Origin: Phycisphaerae bacterium
GTDB taxonomy: Bacteria > Planctomycetota > Phycisphaerae > UBA1845
Direction of reading: 5' to 3'
DNA length: 64,000 nucleotides
NCBI GenBank assembly: GCA_029260015.1
Contig: JAJDEB010000023.1
Location: 695,256-759,255, forward strand
This document shows, piece by piece, positions 17,206-26,218 of the stretch (its first letter is position 1; each line of letters starts with the position of its first letter). Made by a program: the position numbers and the translations under genes. The notes beneath the pieces are model-generated. The model worked only from the letters and a program-made list of their open reading frames with translations. It was not told where the DNA came from and searched no databases.

Positions 17206-20200
17206 ATGAAACACGCTACCCGCAATTCAAATCGGCGCAGTCCCTATTGGCTCGAACCCGTTGGTCATCCTAGCCAATGGTTCGCTAAGACTGCATTGCT
17301 ATTCACATGCCTACTCAGCTTCGGGCTGCCTGCCATCGCCGCCGACTACAACTCCAACGGCATCGAGGACGCAACAGAAATCGCAGCCGGCACCAGCGCA
17401 GACTGCGACACCAATGGCCTTCCCGACGAATGCGAAGGCGTGCTATTCGTTGACGACAGCGCCACCAACGGCCTAAACGACGGAAGCTCCTGGCAAGACG
17501 CTTTCGTATACCTGCAAGACGCACTGGCGACTGCCGAATCCGATTGCACCATCAGTCAAATCTGGGTGGCGGCAGGCACATACAAACCGGATCAAGGCGG
17601 CGGACGATCAGCAGGCGATCCGAGTACAAGTTTTGAATTGCAAAACAATCTTGCCGTTTATGGCGGTTTTGCTGGATCTGAATCCTCTTTGGATCAACGA
17701 GATCATGAATCCAATTTGACGATTCTTAGCGGCGACATGTCTGGCAACGATCAACCCGTTCCTTGTTCGCAAGATGCTCCTGATTGTGATTTATTCGGTG
17801 GCATGTGTTACGAAGGCGCGTGTATTGCCAGCGACAACATGGGCGACAACGGGGGACCTGTCGTTGTCGGCAGCGACACCGATTCAACGGCTGTCATCGA
17901 CGGCTTAATGGTTACCGCTGGCCGAAGCTATATCGGAGGGGGCATGTACAACAACGCCGGCGATCCGACAATTTCGAATTGCAACTTCGTCGGCAACGTG
18001 TCGTTGGACATACTGTTCGGTGGGCGCGGGGGAGGGATGAATAATTATCAAAGCAACCCTTCGATTTCCGACTGCCAATTCGTATCCAACTTAGCCGACT
18101 CTGAAGGTGGTGCTGTATACAACCGGGAGAGCAACCCAGTCATGGATCATTGCGAATTCGTGGCCAATCTCAGCAGCTTACGCGGCGGGGCGATACTCAA
18201 TTTCGATAGCTTGTCGACCGTAACCAACTCGGAATTCAAGCTGAATCGTTCGGAATTCGGCGGTGCTATGTTCAATGACATGGACACGGTACTGACCGGA
18301 TGCACGTTTGTTGGCAATTCCGCGGCTAGTGACCTCGGAGGTTCAGGGGGCGCATTATTCAACTACCTCTGCGATCCGGCGATTGAAAAGTGCGCGTTTT
18401 ACGGGAACCTTACTGATGCTGGCGGAGGGGCAATAGAAAATCGCGGAAGCAGCCCGTCGGTCAGCAACAGCATTTTCAGTGGAAACCAGGCAAATTACGG
18501 CGGCGGTATCCTAAACCAGCCTGGGGGACTAACTGGAGGAACACCAAGCCGGCCTACGATTGCCAATTGCACTTTCGGTGGAAATCGAGCCAAATCATCG
18601 GGCGGCTCGATATATAGCATTACGAATAGCTATCCGTTCGTTAGCAATAGCGTGTTCTGGAAAAACACGCCCGATCAGTCAAATTCGATTTTTGGAGCAT
18701 TTGAATACTGCATCAGTCAAGGCCATCTACTCGGTTCAGGGGAGGGTGTCATCTATGCTGATCCACTGTTCGTTGATTCAAATGGCCCGGACAACATTGT
18801 CGGTACGGAGGATGATGACCTGCGGATACAAGCCGGATCGCCCGCAATTGATGCAGGTAACAATGTGATCGTTCCTGTTGGCATTACGACAGATCACAGT
18901 GGCGATCCCCGATTCTCCGATGACATCAATACCGTGGACACTGGCGTCGGGCCCACTCCGATCGTCGACATAGGAGCATTCGAATTTCAAGCCGGAACAG
19001 TGCTCTATGTTGATGCCGATGCGACAGGTGGTGCGAACGATGGTACAAGTTGGGGCGACGCGTTTGTAAACTTACAAGACGCTCTTCTGGACGCGACGTC
19101 AAACGCAATCGTAAACCAGATATGGGTAGCCGCAGGAACATACAAACCGGACCAAGGCACCGCCCAGACACCCGGCGATCGCGGCGCAACGTTTCAACTA
19201 CAAAGCGGGTTGGCGATATACGGGGGTTTCGACGGTAACGAAACGGCGTTCGAGCAACGCGACATTGATGCGAACGGAACGATCTTGAGTGGCGATTTGC
19301 TGGGCGACGATCTGCCCAACTTTGGCAACTACAGTGAAAACGCTCTACACGTTCTAACCGGATCTGGAACGAATGAAAATGCATTGATTAATGGGTTCAG
19401 AATCACTGCGGGCCGTGCAAACAAGTCCCCGTTTTCGGGTGGCGGGATGTTGAATGAAGCAGGTCATCCAACCGTAGATCACTGTGTTTTTGAACACAAC
19501 CTGGCAGGGATCGGCATCTTTTCCGACTGCTGCGGCGGCGGAGGAGGAATAGCAAATATTGGGAGCGCCCCAGTAATTCGGAACTGTAGGTTCAATGGAA
19601 ACACGGCGGTAAGCGGCGGCGGCATATACAACCTTGATCAAAGTGAGCCAACTATTGAGAATTGTATATTCGAAAAGAATGCGAATTTTCTCAATCCAGC
19701 AGCGTCACCGTACGGCGGCGCAGGAATTCAAAATGAAGACAGTGACCCGGTAGTGCTGAGTTGTAGTTTTGTTCGAAACAATGGTGGGGAGGCAGGTGGG
19801 ATTCTAAATACTCTAGGAAGTAATCCGACGATTTGGTTGTGCAACTTCAACAGTAATGGTCGTTCAGGTGTTGTCAACATTGACGCATCCGACGCAATAA
19901 TCGATTCGTGCGTATTTACCAACAATGATTGGATTGGCATCGACAATAGATTCAGTCAACCAACTATTGCGAATTGCACGTTTCTCGGAAATGCATTTAC
20001 TGGAATGGTCAACGCTTTCAGCAACACGTCCGTCACCAATTGTGTATTTAATGGGAACGGTACTGGATCAATAAATGCTGGTGGTATGTACAACCTTGAA
20101 AGCGCCCCACTCGTGACAAATTGCACCTTTAGCGGTAACGCGGTTTCGATTGAGCAGAGTGTCGGCGGTGGAATACACAACATTGAAAATAGCTGCCCTC

Positions 20201-20739
20201 AAGTTTCAAACTGTATATTTTGGGGAAATGTTCCAGGCCAAATCGAAGCGGCGGGAAATTCACCCGTGGTTAATCACAGCGTCGTCCAGGGCGGCTGGAT
20301 TGGCGCAGGCGGCATTGGCATCATCGACGCTGACCCGGTATTCATTGATTCCAATGGCGCCGACGACATCCTCGGCACCGAAGATGACGACCTTCGAATA
20401 CTTCCCAACTCACCCGCGATCGATGCCGGAGACAATTCTGCCGTGCCCGTTGGCGTGACTGTTGATCTGGATGGTCATCCGCGTTTTGTGGACGACCCCA
20501 CTGTTGCAGATACCGGACAGGGTACCGCACCGGTTGTTGACATCGGAGCTTACGAATATGTACTCGGCGACTGCGATGCGGATGGCGATGCCGACACTGC
20601 CGACCATGTCATCCTTGATGGCTGCCTGACGAATCCCGGAGATGCGCTGGGCAGCGGATGCGCTTGCCTCGATTTGGATTCAGACGGTGACGTGGACCTG
20701 CGCGACTTTGGATACTTCCAGATGGCGTTTATCCCGTAA
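17206..20739 (+). CDS. Secreted protein with two beta-helix modules and dockerin-like tail
   Basis: 1177 residues. A long signal region (hydrophobic TALLFTCLLSFGLPAIA) and two loop repeats lead to two complete modules. The first opens with VLFVDDSATNGLNDGSSW (about residue 78), the second with VLYVDADATGGANDGTSW (about 600). Each has an entry segment (WVAAGTYKPDQG, YGGF, ILSGD), 12-18 beta-helix rungs (NCTF, GGGMYN, GGAI) and an exit segment (GTEDDDLR, SPAIDAG, VVDIGAYE or IVDIGAFE). The tail GDCDADGDADTAD ... DLDSDGDVDLRDFGYFQMAF is dockerin-like. The first 100 codons are strikingly similar at the DNA level to the gene at 10844. It begins 6 bases after the previous stop (GAGG five bases before ATG), so it is co-transcribed with it. 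Confidence 0.82.
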   Translation: MKHATRNSNRRSPYWLEPVGHPSQWFAKTALLFTCLLSFGLPAIAADYNSNGIEDATEIAAGTSADCDTNGLPDECEGVLFVDDSATNGLNDGSSWQDAFVYLQDALATAESDCTISQIWVAAGTYKPDQGGGRSAGDPSTSFELQNNLAVYGGFAGSESSLDQRDHESNLTILSGDMSGNDQPVPCSQDAPDCDLFGGMCYEGACIASDNMGDNGGPVVVGSDTDSTAVIDGLMVTAGRSYIGGGMYNNAGDPTISNCNFVGNVSLDILFGGRGGGMNNYQSNPSISDCQFVSNLADSEGGAVYNRESNPVMDHCEFVANLSSLRGGAILNFDSLSTVTNSEFKLNRSEFGGAMFNDMDTVLTGCTFVGNSAASDLGGSGGALFNYLCDPAIEKCAFYGNLTDAGGGAIENRGSSPSVSNSIFSGNQANYGGGILNQPGGLTGGTPSRPTIANCTFGGNRAKSSGGSIYSITNSYPFVSNSVFWKNTPDQSNSIFGAFEYCISQGHLLGSGEGVIYADPLFVDSNGPDNIVGTEDDDLRIQAGSPAIDAGNNVIVPVGITTDHSGDPRFSDDINTVDTGVGPTPIVDIGAFEFQAGTVLYVDADATGGANDGTSWGDAFVNLQDALLDATSNAIVNQIWVAAGTYKPDQGTAQTPGDRGATFQLQSGLAIYGGFDGNETAFEQRDIDANGTILSGDLLGDDLPNFGNYSENALHVLTGSGTNENALINGFRITAGRANKSPFSGGGMLNEAGHPTVDHCVFEHNLAGIGIFSDCCGGGGGIANIGSAPVIRNCRFNGNTAVSGGGIYNLDQSEPTIENCIFEKNANFLNPAASPYGGAGIQNEDSDPVVLSCSFVRNNGGEAGGILNTLGSNPTIWLCNFNSNGRSGVVNIDASDAIIDSCVFTNNDWIGIDNRFSQPTIANCTFLGNAFTGMVNAFSNTSVTNCVFNGNGTGSINAGGMYNLESAPLVTNCTFSGNAVSIEQSVGGGIHNIENSCPQVSNCIFWGNVPGQIEAAGNSPVVNHSVVQGGWIGAGGIGIIDADPVFIDSNGADDILGTEDDDLRILPNSPAIDAGDNSAVPVGVTVDLDGHPRFVDDPTVADTGQGTAPVVDIGAYEYVLGDCDADGDADTADHVILDGCLTNPGDALGSGCACLDLDSDGDVDLRDFGYFQMAFIP

Positions 20740-20791
20740 ATGTATTTGGGATATTGGTGCGTCGGTTTGCCGGTTGGGAACTTTTCTCGAG

Positions 20792-22072
20792 TTACTTCGC
20801 GCCAACTTGTTCTTTGATCCATGCCGTTGAAACTGACTTGGGCCGTGTGATGGGCGTCTTGAGTGCCCGGTTGATAATCAGTTGCGCGAGCATGCCCAGC
20901 GCGCGGGAGACGCCGAAGATCGCCGTGTAGAACCTTGGCTGGGTGATGCCGTAGTGATAGAGCAGCACGCCCGACAGCGCGTCTACGTTTGGATTGACGT
21001 TCTTGGCTTTGCCGTGTTCTGTCAGCACGCCTGGCACCACTTCGTACATCAGGCTCGAGAGCCTGAACAACTCTGCATCGGGGCAGGCTTTCTTAGCAAA
21101 TTCGTGCAGCGCCGTATAGCGCGGGTCTGTGTCGCGAAGCACCGCGTGTCCGAACCCGGGAATGACGCGCCCGGAATTCAAAACCTCCCACGCGTAATCC
21201 TTCAACTCGTCTTTGCTCGGGAGTTTGCCGAAGCGCTCGATGATCCCCAGATGAAAACGCAAGCACTCCTGATTCGCCAGCCCATGCAACGGACCGGCCA
21301 GCCCACTCAGGCCAGCCGCCACCGAATAATACGAATCCGAAAGCGCCGAACCGGCTGTGTGACACACATTGGCACTGACATTACCACCTTCATGATCAGC
21401 ATGAATCATCAGATACAACCGCGTCAGATCGCCCAGCGTACCCGTGTCGTCGGGCACACCCATCATGTGCGTGAGGTTTGCGCTCCAATCGAGCTTGGGG
21501 TCGCGATCGATCAGCGCCCCCAACCCATACCGCTCGCGATAGACTGCCGCGGCAATCGCAGGCAACTTGGCGATCAGATCAAGCGAATCTTCCAGCACCG
21601 GCTCCCAATATTCGTTCTTGGAAATGCCCTCGTTGTAGCGAGCACGAAACTTGGACTGCTCTTCAAGCGCAAGGACAGCCATGGTCAGCATCGCCATCGG
21701 GTGGCTGGTCTTGGGCTGCAACTTAATCGTTTCAAATACATACCCGGGCACTTCGGCTCGGGCGGCGAGTTCGTCCTGCAGATTTTTGGAGGCGGCTGCA
21801 TCGGGCTCCTCGCCAGTGAGCAACAAATAAAACGTTTGCTCGGGACTGAGGTGGATCAATTCGGACAGCGGACGCCCGCGAAGAATCAGCCCGTCTTGGG
21901 GCGACACGACCGAAGTGTCGCAGACCATGCACTTCAGACCACGCATGCCGCCATACGCCTGGGCGACGGTTGATTCTCCGATGACCTTGTCGCCATGCTC
22001 GGCTACCAACCGGTCGACATCCTCGCGAAGACTTTGAATCTTGCTCTTGAATGCATCCCGAAGTGAAGCCAT
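20792..22072 (-). CDS. gltA: Citrate synthase, mitochondrial-like type
   Basis: Condenses oxaloacetate and acetyl-CoA to citrate, the entry step of the TCA cycle. 426 residues. The catalytic triad is visible: His263 in PLHGLANQE, His309 in GFGHAVLR and Asp364 in PNVDALSG. The sequence resembles the eukaryotic/mitochondrial branch (SPEQTFYLLLTGE, HADHEGGNVSAN) more than the NADH-regulated hexameric E. coli type. No N-terminal regulatory domain is present. It converges with the beta-helix gene (52 bases between stops). A candidate promoter lies at 22234-22263 on the same strand. Confidence 0.94.
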   Translation of the reverse strand: MASLRDAFKSKIQSLREDVDRLVAEHGDKVIGESTVAQAYGGMRGLKCMVCDTSVVSPQDGLILRGRPLSELIHLSPEQTFYLLLTGEEPDAAASKNLQDELAARAEVPGYVFETIKLQPKTSHPMAMLTMAVLALEEQSKFRARYNEGISKNEYWEPVLEDSLDLIAKLPAIAAAVYRERYGLGALIDRDPKLDWSANLTHMMGVPDDTGTLGDLTRLYLMIHADHEGGNVSANVCHTAGSALSDSYYSVAAGLSGLAGPLHGLANQECLRFHLGIIERFGKLPSKDELKDYAWEVLNSGRVIPGFGHAVLRDTDPRYTALHEFAKKACPDAELFRLSSLMYEVVPGVLTEHGKAKNVNPNVDALSGVLLYHYGITQPRFYTAIFGVSRALGMLAQLIINRALKTPITRPKSVSTAWIKEQVGAK

Positions 22073-22124
22073 ATCACCACCACCCTGTTCTAAGGCCCGA
22101 AACCTCTACGACCCAGTCAACATC

Positions 22125-22152
22125 TTTAACCCAGCACATTTAACCCAGCACA
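22125..22152. repeat. Two adjacent 14-base repeats in the gltA leader
   Basis: TTTAACCCAGCACA occurs twice with no spacer (22125-22138 and 22139-22152). It lies inside the 5' untranslated region predicted for gltA. It may be a slippage product or a regulator-binding site. Confidence 0.7.
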
Positions 22153-22233
22153 ATCGCGACCGATGCCCACGACTTCAACTTGCCGCGCCGAACGCACGTC
22201 AAATCGTCCCCCGAAAAAGGGGACCGTGCCCGA

Positions 22234-22263
22234 ACTATAGGACACTTGGTCGCCACCTGTAAA
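22234..22263 (-). promoter_or_regulatory. Candidate gltA promoter
   Basis: On the minus strand TTTACA (22263-22258), 18 bases, TATAGT (22239-22234). This would give a leader of about 155 bases with the 14-base tandem repeat and a small hairpin (GTCCCC at 22206-22211 with GGGGAC at 22219-22224). In the rest of the 366-base gap between gltA and the MerR gene (22264-22438) I see nothing clear. Confidence 0.45.
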
Positions 22264-22438
22264 TGGACTGAAAAACCGAATGAGGGATGCTAGCAGAATG
22301 CCGGGAAAACGCAACCAAACCGGGGTTCACAATGCTGTTACACCGCATTTGAGAAATCGCCCGATCGCGCCGCATCGCTGAAATCTGATGCTTTGAACAA
22401 TGCCCGCTCATGATTGAGAGGTAGCCCACGGAAGAACG

Positions 22439-23116
22439 CTACCATTCGCCGCCCCAAGCCGACGCCCCACTCTTCTGAATCGCAGCGGCAGGCGTGTCGA
22501 CGTCCTCGACATCTTCATTCTTCTTGCCGGCTTCGATCGCTTTGCGGAGCGCCTCGATGGCCTTCGCTACCGAACCGCCTGATACTTCAAATCCCGGAAA
22601 CTTCTTCGCCGACGCGATAAATGTCATTGCTTTGGGAACAATCATCACTTGTGTTGCTGCCCCTTCAAGCTCAGCCACCTCTACCCTTGGACGACTCGGA
22701 CGCTGGGCCAACCGTTCGGCTTCCTTGCTGAGCAAGTCGAGATTGAAAATCAATACCGCCGCGCCCTTCCCGACAGCCGCCCGGAACTCCGAATCTTTAG
22801 TGCCACAGTACGTCACCGAGTCCGGGCCAGCCACGACACGCAATCCCGAGGTATCGCTCGAATTCCGATGTGCCGACCGGACGGCAGACACGATCTCCTC
22901 TGCCAGTTCCAACGTCCCGCCCAATTCACGAACCGATTTGACGAGGAGCAAGAACACCAGATCGTCAGCAGCATAAAGGCGCCGCGAACCAGAACCCCTT
23001 GCCGGCAAAATCGAAGGCGAAACAATCCCCAGCCGATCCCAATGCCCAAGCCGCCGGACCGACACCCCAACCCGCTCGGCCACCGCAACCGTTTCTAAAC
23101 CATCTACTAAACCCAT
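22439..23116 (-). CDS. MerR-family transcriptional regulator
   Basis: 225 residues. The first 75 form a MerR winged helix-turn-helix: VAERVGVSVRRLGHWDRLGIVSP is the HTH and GSRRLYAADDL the wing. The remainder (about 80-225) contains a small alpha/beta sensor-like part (VVAGPDSVTYCGTK, GAAVLIFNLDLL) and an acidic, Ala/Lys-rich tail. One Cys is present but there is no metal-binding Cys pair, so the signal is probably not a metal of the MerR/CueR kind. The target genes are not evident. Confidence 0.78.
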   Translation of the reverse strand: MGLVDGLETVAVAERVGVSVRRLGHWDRLGIVSPSILPARGSGSRRLYAADDLVFLLLVKSVRELGGTLELAEEIVSAVRSAHRNSSDTSGLRVVAGPDSVTYCGTKDSEFRAAVGKGAAVLIFNLDLLSKEAERLAQRPSRPRVEVAELEGAATQVMIVPKAMTFIASAKKFPGFEVSGGSVAKAIEALRKAIEAGKKNEDVEDVDTPAAAIQKSGASAWGGEW

Positions 23117-23231
23117 AAAGCCATTTATCGGTCATGCTTCTTAAACTGCATTAATGTATTTTAACCTTCACCCTAGTACCCCGCTGGCGCGCGGCAAATC
23201 TAACTTGTTCCAGGCAAAGTACTTACACGGA

Positions 23232-23279
23232 AACGAAAACTCGCCGGCCTACCAGATCAATTTCTGGTAGGTCCCGGCG
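23232..23279 (-). terminator. Probable terminator after the LOG-family gene
   Basis: On the minus strand a stem of 14 pairs, 23279-23264 with 23255-23242, has an 8-base loop and a two-base bulge. It is followed by AGTTTTCGTTT. It lies about 45 bases past the stop of the LOG-family gene. Confidence 0.55.
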
Positions 23280-23322
23280 AGATGGTTCGTGGATTCAGAT
23301 ATGTGCTGGCAAGCAGCTTAGG

Positions 23323-24366
23323 CTATCCGTTGTAATCGTTGATGTCGTTGATCATCTGACGGAGGCGGCCCGCACTCTTCTTATCGTAGCTGAACACCAA
23401 TCGCGGCATATCAGCGCACTCGCCAGCTTCCTCGGGCAGGGCACCTTCAATCTGGCGAATGTCCCCACCATTGAGCAGGCTTTCATAATCGTCATTGAGC
23501 TTGTCAATCATGGCGGCTGGCAGGGGACTCTTCATGCGGATCACGAATTCATCATTGACAAATCGGGACGAGTGATAGCGGCTGTAGAATTTGAGGATCT
23601 CATCGACCGCTTCCTGAGCGTCGTCGGTAATCGAAAACAGCGACATGTCGTCCTGCCCGATCATCCCGGTGCGCAAGAGCTCGGACTGCACATAAGTACG
23701 CCAGTGCTGCCAATACGTTCCGCCGGGTTCATCCACCAGAATCACGGGCACCGGAACCGACTTGCCGGTTTGAATCAAAGTCAGCGATTCAAACCCTTCA
23801 TCCTGCGTTCCGAAACCGCCGGGGAACAGAATGATGGCCTCGGCTTCCTTAAGGAACATCAGCTTTCGCGTGAAGAAATATTTGAAATTGACCAGCTTTG
23901 GATCGCCTTCGATGATCGCGTTGGTGCTTTGTTCAAAGGGTAAACTGATCGCCACGCCGAAACTGGCTTCCCGCGTCGCGCCATGGTGGCCCGCCCGCAT
24001 GATTCCGTCACCGGCACCGGTGATGACCATCCAGCCCTGCTGTTGAATCAACTGGGCGAACTTCACACATTGAATATATTGCGGGTGATCTTCTCGCGTA
24101 CGCGCCGATCCGAAGATCGTACACTTTTGAACTTGCTGGTACGGAGCAAATACTTTGTACGCATACCGCAGCTCCTTCATCGCCTGGTTGAGAACTTTCA
24201 CATCCCCTCGCCTGGCATCATCCTGGGCCAACCGGCAAATGGTGACCATCATCTCGGCCAACAGTTCCTGATTGTCACCTGGGGCGAATTCATCCAGGAA
24301 TCCCTTGATGGCATCCCCACGGGCTTGACGATGTGCGACACGGTCTGGCGATTGAGCTTGCGACAT
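23323..24366 (-). CDS. LOG-family Rossmann-fold nucleotide hydrolase
   Basis: 347 residues. The C-terminal two thirds is a LOG/TIGR00730 (lysine-decarboxylase-like) Rossmann domain with GSAR (86-89), GAGDGIM (117-123), a conserved TRK (167-169) and the signature PGGFGTQDE (182-190). Family members release the base from nucleoside monophosphates; some activate cytokinins and the E. coli member is PpnN. The N-terminal 75 residues are helical and may be an extra regulatory part. An ATG 21 bases upstream is also in frame, but GAAGGA sits 10 bases before ATG 24366, which I therefore prefer. Confidence 0.82.
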   Translation of the reverse strand: MSQAQSPDRVAHRQARGDAIKGFLDEFAPGDNQELLAEMMVTICRLAQDDARRGDVKVLNQAMKELRYAYKVFAPYQQVQKCTIFGSARTREDHPQYIQCVKFAQLIQQQGWMVITGAGDGIMRAGHHGATREASFGVAISLPFEQSTNAIIEGDPKLVNFKYFFTRKLMFLKEAEAIILFPGGFGTQDEGFESLTLIQTGKSVPVPVILVDEPGGTYWQHWRTYVQSELLRTGMIGQDDMSLFSITDDAQEAVDEILKFYSRYHSSRFVNDEFVIRMKSPLPAAMIDKLNDDYESLLNGGDIRQIEGALPEEAGECADMPRLVFSYDKKSAGRLRQMINDINDYNG

Positions 24367-24618
24367 GGTGTTACTTCCTTCTTTCATACGTTGTTCTTTC
24401 TACCTAATCTATTCTCTTATCTCATACACTTTGTTTGTTTAGTGGTACCTGTCTCCGGCCCCGGGTGTGCTTGTCGAAATGAATCGAAATGCTGAGCCGA
24501 TGGGGCTTGGCGAGGAGTGGCGGTATCATAATCTTTATCCCAACGGTCCGCCACAACCGAGTTTCAACCCCGTACGCCGCCCAAATTCGCGATTTACCAA
24601 CCGTATCAAGGACAACCC

Positions 24619-25158
24619 ATGAACAAGATCTATTACGCCGGGAAACGAATTTATTTTCGAGCCCTCGAAAAATCGGATGCCGACACCATCGTCGCTTGGC
24701 GAAATGACCCCAAGGCATGGCGAACGCTCGGGAAGATGAACCCGCTCAACCGCACCCGCGAGGAAGAATACATAGACGCCCTCTACAAGCCCGGCGGAGA
24801 CACCGTCCTCGGCGTCTCACTGATCGAAGGAGACCGATTCATCGGCATGTGCGGCTTGCACCGATCCGACCCGATCGCCCGCAGCGCTACGTTTGGAATC
24901 CTAATCGGCGACGAGAAAGACCGCGGTCAGGGTTATGGCATCGAAGCCACCGAACTGATGGTCAAATACGGGTTCGAAGAACTCAACCTCAACCGCATCG
25001 AGCTATGCGTCTTTGCCGATCACGCCAAGGGCGTCCACGTCTACACCCAAGCCGGTTTCGTTCAGGAAGGCGTGTTGCGCGAAGCGTATTTTCGAAACGG
25101 GAAGTACCACGACGTCATCCACATGGCCATCCTCCGCCGCGAATGGTCGTCGAAATAG
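24619..25158 (+). CDS. RimJ/RimL-type GNAT acetyltransferase
   Basis: 179 residues, a single GNAT domain. The start is typical of the RimJ/L group (IYFRALEKSDADTIVAWRND), the acetyl-CoA loop is DEKDRGQGYGIEATELM, and the end has the group's YTQAGFVQEGVLREAYFRNGK...(M)AILRREW. It acetylates an N-terminal or small-molecule amine; amino-sugar N-acetylation is also possible given the nearby glycan genes. AAGGA six bases before ATG supports the start. It converges with the kinase gene (26 bases between stops). Confidence 0.85.
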   Translation: MNKIYYAGKRIYFRALEKSDADTIVAWRNDPKAWRTLGKMNPLNRTREEEYIDALYKPGGDTVLGVSLIEGDRFIGMCGLHRSDPIARSATFGILIGDEKDRGQGYGIEATELMVKYGFEELNLNRIELCVFADHAKGVHVYTQAGFVQEGVLREAYFRNGKYHDVIHMAILRREWSSK

Positions 25159-25184
25159 CAGCGCATCATTTGACCAAGCGTCCC

Positions 25185-25976
25185 CTACTCGTTCACGCGG
25201 CCACGTTCGCCGCGTTTCTGTACCGGATCGATCTTGTTCAAAATGCGCCGCCGAAGTTTAGTGATTGGTCGCGTGAGGTACCCATGCGCGCGAACGTAAA
25301 ACGGTTTGTGGTACGACGCCTTCAGGTCGGCTTCGCTCAACTGATCAGGGCGTGTGCGCCGTTGCAGTTTGCGGATGTGATACCAGTCTGACTGCTGCAA
25401 CCGTTTGCGCAGCAATCGAAGCGGAAACAGTTCTCCGCCAAAACGTTTGGACCAGCGCCACGAAATCTGAAAATCAATCAGATAAGGCTGCCCGTCGTCA
25501 CCGACAATCACGTTCTCGCATTTTTCCAAATCGACGTAGGCCATTCCCCGCGTGTGGATCGCAGCAATCGCATCGCGCAGCCGATCGAAGAAATAATCGG
25601 GAACGCGTTCACCCTTGCGCAGTGGATGCCCTTCGATGTAGGCATGTGCCAGTCCGTGCTTGCCCACGCGACCAAGGAATTTCGGAATCGCCGGCATATC
25701 ATCGAGCGCCGCGTAACATCCCGACTCGTGCCATGCGTGCCAGCGGCCTATCCACCCCAAGGGCACAATACCGAACCATGCCCTTCGACCAATTTTGACG
25801 ACAATCTTTCCATTATCCCCAACGTATCGTGCCGTCGCTGCGAAGAAGTCATGCTTGAAAACCGTGTCGAGCCGGTACTCACCAGATTCGAGCGTGATGG
25901 ATGCAGGCAGTTCATCTCGCCCCAATGCCAACAAGCACGCAGGTGTCTTCTTTTTGGATGTGGTTTCGCTCGACAC
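25185..25976 (-). CDS. Small protein-kinase-fold enzyme (WaaP/RIO-like)
   Basis: 263 residues with a reduced protein-kinase fold. VVKIGRR near residue 60 carries the probable ATP-binding Lys. The catalytic loop is MAYVDLEKCENVIV (about 145-158), with Asp in place of the HRD Asp and a downstream Asn, and LIDFQ (about 166) is the metal-binding DFG equivalent. Lipopolysaccharide core kinases (WaaP, KdkA) and RIO kinases look alike at this level. The basic C-terminus (about 30 Arg/Lys in the last 80) could bind membranes. A role in phosphorylating an envelope sugar fits the adjacent glycosyltransferase but is inference. Confidence 0.65.
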   Translation of the reverse strand: MSSETTSKKKTPACLLALGRDELPASITLESGEYRLDTVFKHDFFAATARYVGDNGKIVVKIGRRAWFGIVPLGWIGRWHAWHESGCYAALDDMPAIPKFLGRVGKHGLAHAYIEGHPLRKGERVPDYFFDRLRDAIAAIHTRGMAYVDLEKCENVIVGDDGQPYLIDFQISWRWSKRFGGELFPLRLLRKRLQQSDWYHIRKLQRRTRPDQLSEADLKASYHKPFYVRAHGYLTRPITKLRRRILNKIDPVQKRGERGRVNE

Positions 25977-26218
25977 GTCAGTGCCCCGTGTGGAATCGAC
26001 CTGAAATCGAATACGGTTGATAAGTCTAGTTCAGACGCCGTTCAATTCAAATGAACGACCCCCCGCCCAAATCAACCCACACCACAACGTCTTAGCCGGA
26101 AGGTCGCAGCGACAATCAAGGCGCGCCGGCAGTAAACCGATGAAATTATCGGGCAAAGCCCTTCCGCACCAAGCCAAGGTGAATGGTGCGCGAACGCCAA
26201 TATCCGGAGAGATTAGAC

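Noticed and set aside
20882..21973. 363-residue plus-strand open frame opposite citrate synthase
   Set aside because: It lies wholly antisense to a clear gltA, is rich in His/Arg/Gln, and shows no domain.
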